NCBI GenBank assembly: GCA_900239685.1
Contig: OENT01000518.1
Coordinates: 1-64,000 of the forward strand
Reading direction: 5' to 3'
DNA from: Rotaria macrura
Lineage: Eukaryota; Rotifera; Eurotatoria; Philodinida; Philodinidae
Length of the DNA stretch: 64,000 bases
Each line of letters starts with the position of its first letter. The stretch's first letter is position 1. Below are positions 56,998 through 64,000 of the stretch, in pieces. The notes below the pieces were generated by a model, which was not told the origin of the DNA, did not search any database, and saw nothing but the letters and a program-made list of their open reading frames with translations. The position numbers and the translations under genes were made by a program.

Positions 56998-59900
56998 CTA
57001 AAAGTACAAAGAAGGAGATGTAAATGTGAACGACTAATTAGTGAAAAGTCCTTGTGCAAGTGTATATATATATAGGAAGAAGTGCAGAATATCACGTGGG
57101 TAAGGATGAAACTAGAAGGAGTATCAGCGCATGTTCAAAGATCTTTTCATGGCTAATGACTTTGAATCTTCTACTGACGAGAAATCCATGACAAGAATAA
57201 TAGGTTGGTTCTACTTTCATGAAATCTTCGAAACTTATCAATCATAAAGAAATTAATGAATTTCTTGTCATGATTCGAATACTTCATTCAATCACAGACA
57301 GTGAACACTTTTGACAATAGGTTGACAAGACAAATTTTTAGTTTGATGAATGTTAATTACTATGTGTTAGCTCTCCAATGGATTATTGAACTCAATCCAA
57401 CACAGATTTCTTACAGTAGCCTATATGACATTCATCTACTGGCTGCCATTAACGTTGTATCTAATCATACAAGAAATATACTAGTATAAAAGTCAATAAA
57501 TAAAGCTTGTATTCTCGTATTAATCATATGATTAATTTTTACAAAAAAAAAAACAATGAGAATATCATATACTGTCTATGTCTATAGCCAAATATGTAAT
57601 TCTTATCACATGGTTTTGCAGACTCGATACCATGCTATGTTATCAGTCTTTAGAAAACTTCGATAAGAATAAATACAACATCATAAATATCAAGACACTA
57701 CATTCATCTTTGGCTTAAAATAGTGATTTCATCTACCTAGAATTCCAAGTATGCCCTAAACTGCGGGATTTTCATTGAAAGTTACAAGTTTGTTGTCACC
57801 TTCATGTCAAACGAACTCAAAGTTACATTTAAGTATCATTCAAACATCTGACCAAAAATTTAGAAGTCTATTTAAATTTATACGAGATAAAGAATAGTAG
57901 AAATCTAGTTAATCGAATACAGATCCTCGAAAATCTGATTTCTTCCCGAGTCCATAACGTACATTGATAAAAAAAACGAAGATATATTCTAGAAATTCTA
58001 TTCATATCGATTAAGATTTTCTTTTTGACTTCAGATATCAAGTGAAATTCGATTCAAGCCGAATCATTTCTAGTCATAGTTTTAGAAATACAATTTGAAA
58101 GAGACATGAATTGGGGTTTGAAGAGTAATTTACTAAGAATTTTTCATAAAAACACAATATTTTCGATCATGGACAATGAATCAATTTGAAACTTTTCGAA
58201 AAGCTTATCCAATTAGTCATAATAGAATTACAGTCATTTTGATTATTATATTAAAGCATCTGCTTAACGATACGAGCAATGAAATATGGTAAATATACCA
58301 ACAGCAACTGTCACCCTAGCGTAGTTGCATATCATCATTTAATAAAACAATCGGTTAGTATACCGCATTACAAAGTAAAATTTCATCAAATAACTATGAA
58401 CTTCATATTATTTGTCGTATTTTTACTTGTCTAAATTTTGCCTACTTGAATCAATCGTGATTGAAAAAATGAACGAAAAAATTATGGACAAATATAATCA
58501 CTTGTACTGAAATCGATGCTACAGATTTCTACGTGATTACTAAATAAATGATATAGAATAGTTTAAAAATAAAAAAGAGCAAAAACTTCATACATAGATT
58601 AGTTCGATTTAATCCCTTTATTCTGCATGTTAATTAATATGGTACTGTGTACATTTTAGACAATGATGGGAAGACGATTTATTTTTGAGAATTCTGTGAA
58701 TTCACATGCATACGACTGCGTATGCATTTATCTTCAATGAGATTATATCTTTATTTCTATAAGTTCGTAATACAAAATTAATGGTTTATTATTGCAGACG
58801 TTTTTGCAAAAACAGTATCGAAAATGTGAATTGTATAAACAATGAGTAAATGGATTTAAATAATTCTCATGGGAAATATAACAACTATTTCATTATCATA
58901 CAGATGAGAAAATTTTGTCCGGATACAAAATTCAGTTTTTGAACTCAACTCTAGTAACCAATAGTTCATGACCTTCGACAATAATTCTTCGTTCAATTAA
59001 AGTGAAATATCCTTATATTTACACTTCAATGATCATTTCAGCTACAAACAATAGTACCATTAGTTGTTTCGAATATTCGGCAACCTTCAACTTCATAAAA
59101 TGATAGTCGGTCTCCTTCCAAAATAAAATGAGGGACTCAGGTTTTTTGCTTTGTTCCATACCTAAATGTATATATAGATATATACACAGACGTCATACAA
59201 TGATGTAACAATCGACTTATTGTATGATTATATGTTCTTTTTACCGGTTGATATTGTAACCTGTAATTGTTATTTGATTCGTCACTCTCCATGCTATATA
59301 TGTTATTAGTTCATTGCATCTAGATGACTTCTTTCCATAGGATAAAATAAGTTCGTTATTGTAAGTGCATGGCTCCGTTATAGTGCGACCATGGGTGGTA
59401 ACCAGTTTGCAATTCATAATGACGCATGCTAATAACTTCGGAAAATTACGATGAGAATAATTTAATGCATGATTGTAGTAATTCGTTGATGTCATTATTG
59501 ATAGGTCATTACCATATCTACTCCGTCAGTATTCTACAATGAGATCTAAGGAATCTTTTATGTACTCGTACTCGAGACACTTCTAACTTGCTCAGATCTG
59601 ACAGAGGGTAGATAAAGGATATTGATGGTAGCCAAATGCTACGAAATTGTAAAGCTTGAATAAATGAGTTCAAAAATCAAAAGAAGAAACACGATGGTGA
59701 CTGTCATTACAATAATCAATTGCAAGAAAAAGATGATGCACTAATATGACTTCAACCGTAAGACATGCTAGTCAGATTGATGTTATAATCTCGTATGACT
59801 AGATTAGAAAGTCGAAAGATAATATGTAAATGATGAATTGTACATCGAATTTTCAAGGAAACAACCGTTGTTGGGTCTATCTCATAACGATTTATAAATC

Positions 59901-60409
59901 TTATCGGCCAGTTCATAATGAACAAGCTTATTCGTTAGAGATGAGATAGAGTTTTAAAACAATTCTTCTCTACTGTGACACGCATATGTTTTGCTGAAAT
60001 CAACGAAAAGAAAAACATAGACATTTCGTCTACGGTAATTAAATTCATAGGTCGCCAAATCATATTAACTAATCCGACAAAAGATAAGAAGTAAAACACG
60101 TTCAGAAGTATTAATTTAATTTACTTTTGTACGAGCATCATAACAAGATGTGTTTTGTGTACTATAAGAAAATGTTAGTATTCTAGTATATATTCGTTCA
60201 TTCACTTTTGATCTATGTAAACGAACTATCCAATTCTGAATTTATTTCAATATGATAAAAATATTATCATCGATCATTTTGAATTCGTCTGCATTACTAT
60301 CCAAAAGAATCTATGAACCACTAACTGTATTGCTTTGTCTTTGATTCTTTTTCAATTAGTCATCATGTATAACATATTTTACACTAAACCATTGAATACT
60401 CTTACCATG
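56998..60409. other. Gene-poor spacer
   Basis: About 3.4 kb without a supported gene. A plus-strand frame at 57271-57489 (…LQWIIELNPTQISYSSLYD…) looks mildly protein-like but lacks a start, splice sites or a known motif. A minus-strand frame at 59241-59495 is no better. Confidence 0.35.
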
Positions 60410-62555
60410 TTTTCATATTTTACTATCGATTCTACGTCGTAAACGTGAATTTGTCAACAAAGGTCCACTTGACCTTATACAAGATGGTTATGAATTTCTA
60501 TGTAGAGCATTTCAAATACAAATACTACATCAATCTGTAGTATTTCTTATCGGTCAACAATCCGATAAAATCTTTTTTGACTTTAAAGATACTCAATTAT
60601 CACAATGTAAAGTGTATACATGTATGATTCTGGGGAAAGTAGCCAAACGTCGACGGTAAAAAGTCGACAAAAAAATGTCAAAAGTAAAATGTCGACAGAA
60701 AAATAATGTCGACAATGTAAAACGTCGACACACTTGATATCGACAATGTAAAACGTTGACATCATGAAATACAAAGAAAAGAAGCTGATGATGAAAAAAT
60801 AAAAGTGGAGCATGAATAAATTAAATTTTTGGTTAATTAGGTAAAATTCGAATATATATCAATGAAAAATAAAATAAAAATGCGTATGAGTGACAACGAA
60901 CAGCTAGAGTCATAGATTCAAGGCATAAGGCATGTACCAACACATTCGTATAATTTTCATTTTGTGCCAATAAGCTTTGATAAGTCGTTGTGATGTTCAT
61001 TCAGTTTAATCGTTTGTTCCTCATATCTCCTTCGAAGTTCTTTAAGTTTATCCTGCATGGTGCATGTTTTCTTTGACGCCTTTTTTAACTTGCCAGAATT
61101 GCCATGAATTAACTGTTGTTTAAATTCGTATTTAGTTATGTCCAGACCAACTCGCATAAAGAAAATGCACAAACAGAAAAAAAATAGATGACTGCCTATG
61201 CTACGCGAGTTTCCTATATCATGGTAGAATTTTCGACATTTTTTTACACGTCGGCATTTTACCTGTCGACATTTTTACTTGTCGATATTTTTTTTGTCGA
61301 CGTTTTGTTGTCGATATTTTTTTGTCGACATTTGTCTACTAAATCGATTCTGGTATTCGATAAATATATTGTCTATGATACATAATCAACAAGTACGCAG
61401 CAACACTTGAAATTTGTAAACAAAGGTTAAAATCTTGTCAGTATGAGATTTCATGATGATAAAATAGTCATGGCAGCTGAACAATGGTATGATAAAACAG
61501 ACTCAAATGTGAAAATCAATTTAATGAAAGAATTTTCTGAATTAATTATTTTAACAACTTGTTTCGGTATTTCCTAGGTAAAGAAATTCGAGAAAATATT
61601 CAATAGTGAATTGGTACATTGGGGTATTTAGAATTATCTGCTAGCATGAGTTATCTATCGTTTTCCTTTCCGAATACTTCCACTCGTACACATAAAAAAC
61701 ATAATTTAGCTCGCATGAAAATAGCAAACATATTTCAAAACGCCGATTAAACAACGTCGAATACATCAAGAAATTGGATATGATGATTTTTTATAAGTAT
61801 TAGTCGATGTCAATTACTTTGATGATTCATTACCAACCAATGATGAAGCCACTAGATTACTGTTAACGGCTTCTGTTTTTACCGGATAATATACATAAAA
61901 TATTACAAATACTTAGATGGGATTATTAATAATGAAATAAAGATTAAAATGGATGTCAAAATTATTAGATGAGCAAAAATCAATCATGAATAAATATCAT
62001 GAAGACGTATCATTGGAATCATTGTCAAAAATGAAGTTTTTATATGCCGTCATGAAAGAAACATTAAGATTATATCTTCGATTGGTGTTGTTGATGAGAA
62101 AAGTCAATGAGCAAATAGAATAAAAAGAATATTCTATATCAACAGCTGATACAGTTATGGTATCATGATAGATAGCTCATCAAATATCTAATGTTTTTCA
62201 AAAATTCACACGACAACAATCCAAAAAAAACGGTTTTAGATGATAAGGCTGTAGAAGGAATAGACAAGTTTAGTTTTATAGCATTCGGTAGAGGCTGACA
62301 TAGTTGTCTAGATGAGCATGATTTTTTTATCTTAAAATGACAACAACCCGGTCATTATTATCAAGAATATTTGATTATGAGCTTTGTCAACAGCATTCAG
62401 AACTCGATCATTCAACATTTGTGTTTGGACGTAAGTCAACGTGTTTGTTTCTCTCAGTATTCATAAAAAAGATAAAATTTAAATATGAAGAAATAAAAAT
62501 AAATGTTTATTATGAGAATAGAAATAATAGTAATAAAACAAAAGGATAGTTTTCG
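60410..62555 (+). pseudogene. CYP51: Decayed CYP51-type cytochrome P450
   Basis: Several plus-strand fragments line up in order with sterol 14-alpha-demethylase (CYP51). The first, around 60430-60600 (GPLDLIQDGYEFLCRAFQI, then VVFLIGQQSDKIFFDF), matches the region before helix B. Next comes VFDKYIVYDT at 61353-61382, resembling VFGKGVAYDV. Then 61440-61580 (MKEFSELIILTTCFGI), resembling the SELIILTA block. The K-helix ExxR motif appears as LYAVMKETLRLY at 62043-62078, and the haem loop as FIAFGRG-stop-HSCL near 62277-62313. Finally YELCQQHSELDHSTFVF is near 62368. Multiple stops and frameshifts separate the pieces, including a stop inside the haem loop next to the cysteine, so no functional enzyme is possible. 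A 712-bp mobile element splits the gene at 60634-61345. Confidence 0.75.
60626..61353. mobile_element. 712-bp non-autonomous DNA transposon with 8-bp target-site duplication
   Basis: GATTCTGG occurs at 60626-60633 and 61346-61353, directly flanking 60634-61345. The termini are inverted: GGAAAGTAGCCAAACGTCGAC at the left and, in complement, GATTTAGTAGACAAATGTCGAC at the right. Each end continues as an array of spaced TCGACA motifs (60640-60760 and, inverted, 61225-61335). Removing the element and one repeat rejoins the P450 reading frame exactly, which proves it is an insertion. Eight-base duplications and sub-terminal repeats fit the hAT (or P) superfamily. The only internal frame (61172-60957, minus) encodes a 71-residue Lys/Glu-rich coiled-coil-like peptide, not a transposase. 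Confidence 0.8.
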
Positions 62556-62569
62556 TTTCAAGAAACAGT

Positions 62570-62637
62570 TTATTTTTCTTTATAAATATTGTCACATAAT
62601 CGCACAAACATTCGAATCGATTCCTCCAATCGTTCCC
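62570..62637 (-). CDS. Possible terminal exon
   Basis: A TTTTCTTTTACAG acceptor precedes a 22-residue frame (GERLEESIRMFVRLCDNIYK…) ending at TAA 62572-62570. It looks coding. However, the upstream exon of the Ser/Pro-rich gene already ends in a stop at 62866-62864, so this could be an alternative last exon, part of another transcript, or chance. Confidence 0.3.
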
Positions 62638-62863
62638 CTGTAAAAGAAAAAAGAAAACAATTTCATTAATATATTTTCTTCATCGACAAATTAAGGTTAA
62701 ACGAATAGGGTAGAAAAGAAGAATTAAACTACAAACGTGCATAGCTAGTCAGTCAGCCAAAGCAAGAAAATGTGCATATCAAGGTAGACATCCTTGGTGA
62801 CAAGATCGACCTTGTCACAAATAATTTACTGCTTCAACTGAATATAATACCTTCGCAATGAAT

Positions 62864-64000
62864 TCAGGGTCGAAGTGGTTGATAGGCAGCTGATGGTCCC
62901 GACATTATTGATTCATCACGTGGACCGCCGAAGGACGGCTGCGCATAAGGACCACTTAGTGAAGCTGGTCGAGGTGGTGATTTTGGTGCTGTAGATGATG
63001 CTGATGATTTACTTGAACCACTACTGCTACTACTAGATGAACTAAATATGGGTCCAGTCTTGTAAGGAGTTTGAGATCGATTCAATAACGATTGTGATGG
63101 CGCATTTAGTGAAATTCCAGAAGGTGACGGCGGTAGATTTGATGAATATGAATTGGGTAACCGTGTTAAATTTGATGGATATGATTTGGATGACTGTGGT
63201 AAACGTGCTGAGAATACAGGTAATGATGGGGATTTCACGTTTCGTGAACGTATAGAAGATGATGATAGTAGATTGGCATTTTGCTGTTGTAAATCATCTA
63301 TTATCTGAGCACGTTGTTGCATTCTTTGCCGAATCTGATCGAAATTTTTTAGTCTTGGTGGATAACATCGATTTGTTCGAGAAAACGAATCATGTGTCAT
63401 ATTTGTCGAAGGTTCAACTGGTTCGAATGGAATAAGTAAGCCGCCATGTGTGAGCGGTACGATTGGCAGGGATGCCGACTGTTGTTTATCACCAATCAAC
63501 AGAGGACTACAAACACGAGACATCTGTTTGGAATGTGAGTCGATCATGAACGTTTTTGAAAGCAAGAGCTTAGCTGGATACTTTCCTTGATTTAATAAAA
63601 CATTCAACAGAATCAAAGAGCAAGAAAGAAATTTCTTAGTTTTTTTAAACTGAGATGAGCATTAGGGGTTTGATTTAGTAAGCATTTGCAATAGTTATCA
63701 TCAATTGAGAAAATAGTATTCAGTTACCTTGAAGCAGAAGCTACGTTCAGTCCTCTAGATGGAATCATCATCGGTGAATTTGGTCGTCGTATATTGCCTT
63801 GATACGGTAGAGGTACTGGCATACTATTTTGCCGTGAAAATGTCTAGAATTGTTTAGTTATATTCGTTTGAGATATGTCAAAAGCGACTGAAATTCATAC
63901 TCGAACTAGTGCATGACGAAACATGTTTGGTCCTCGAGGTGTTGGTCTGGTTAATGCAGCAGAGCCAACACGTACTTGTGCATAAGATGGTTGACTTAAT
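62864..64000 (-). CDS. Ser/Pro-rich disordered protein, 3' part (gene runs off the right edge)
   Basis: At least three exons: about 64000-63902 (reads out of the window; LTRPTPRGPNMFRHALVRV), about 63844-63729 (SMPVPLPYQGNIRRPNSPM) and about 63537-62864. The last ends at TGA after AAYQPLRP. The protein is low complexity, rich in Ser, Pro, Arg and Asn, with a poly-Ser stretch near 63010-63040. One short Gln-rich coiled-coil-like segment (IRQRMQQRAQIIDDLQQQN) lies at about 63340-63280. It is probably a disordered cytoskeletal or scaffold protein. I do not recognise the family, and the N-terminal domains that could identify it are outside the window. Strand and frame are consistent across all exons. 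Confidence 0.6.

Noticed and set aside
57271..57489. About 70-residue plus-strand frame with mildly protein-like composition
   Set aside because: No ATG in a suitable position, no motif and no flanking exons; left as unproven.

Overview
The window looks like a piece of an animal genome, most likely a bdelloid rotifer (Rotaria/Adineta-like). It is strongly AT-rich. Its genes are split by many short GT-AG introns, often about 45-70 nt, and encode typical metazoan proteins (phospholipase D, SNX14, TOM1, GILT, trefoil GH31 alpha-glucosidases). A gene of the branched-chain amino-acid pathway that animals lack sits between two of them. Bdelloids are known for abundant horizontally acquired genes and for spliced-leader trans-splicing, and both signals appear here. 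The species call is inference.

Layout. 1-3.6 kb: a few coding remnants and a 1.06-kb fold-back repeat. 3.6-5.3 kb (minus): a small membrane protein and a GILT thiol reductase, followed by a near-perfect 370-bp palindrome. 7.7-15.1 kb (minus): a large PX-PH phospholipase D with two HKD motifs. 15.1-27.4 kb: gene-poor, with a 129-bp structured SINE-like insertion flanked by 13-bp direct repeats and a 3.1-kb fold-back element. 27.7-28.2 kb (plus): a secreted cysteine-rich Ly6/Quiver-like protein. 28.3-38.7 kb (minus): two tandem trefoil GH31 glucosidases with tracts of near identity that run through introns. 41.2-48.9 kb: SNX14. 49.1-50.1 kb: an intronless ketol-acid reductoisomerase (IlvC) family gene. 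50.6-56.7 kb: TOM1, with a long intron holding a 1.9-kb fold-back. 56.75-57.0 kb: a possible micropeptide gene. These last four are all on the minus strand. 60.4-62.55 kb (plus): a decayed CYP51 cytochrome P450 interrupted by a 712-bp element with 8-bp target-site duplications. 62.6-64 kb (minus): the 3' end of a Ser/Pro-rich gene that leaves the window.

How the genes relate. PLD makes phosphatidic acid, and SNX14 and TOM1 act at lysosome/endosome membranes. GILT and the GH31 enzymes work in lysosomes or outside the cell. This reads as a collection of endomembrane genes, not a pathway. The IlvC-like gene is the clear outsider: it is 141 bp upstream of SNX14 and its start codon lies right after a splice-acceptor-like sequence. 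Most start codons here follow such a sequence within 26 nt, consistent with trans-splicing. Exon limits were read by eye from GT-AG signals and frame continuity and are approximate unless stated otherwise.
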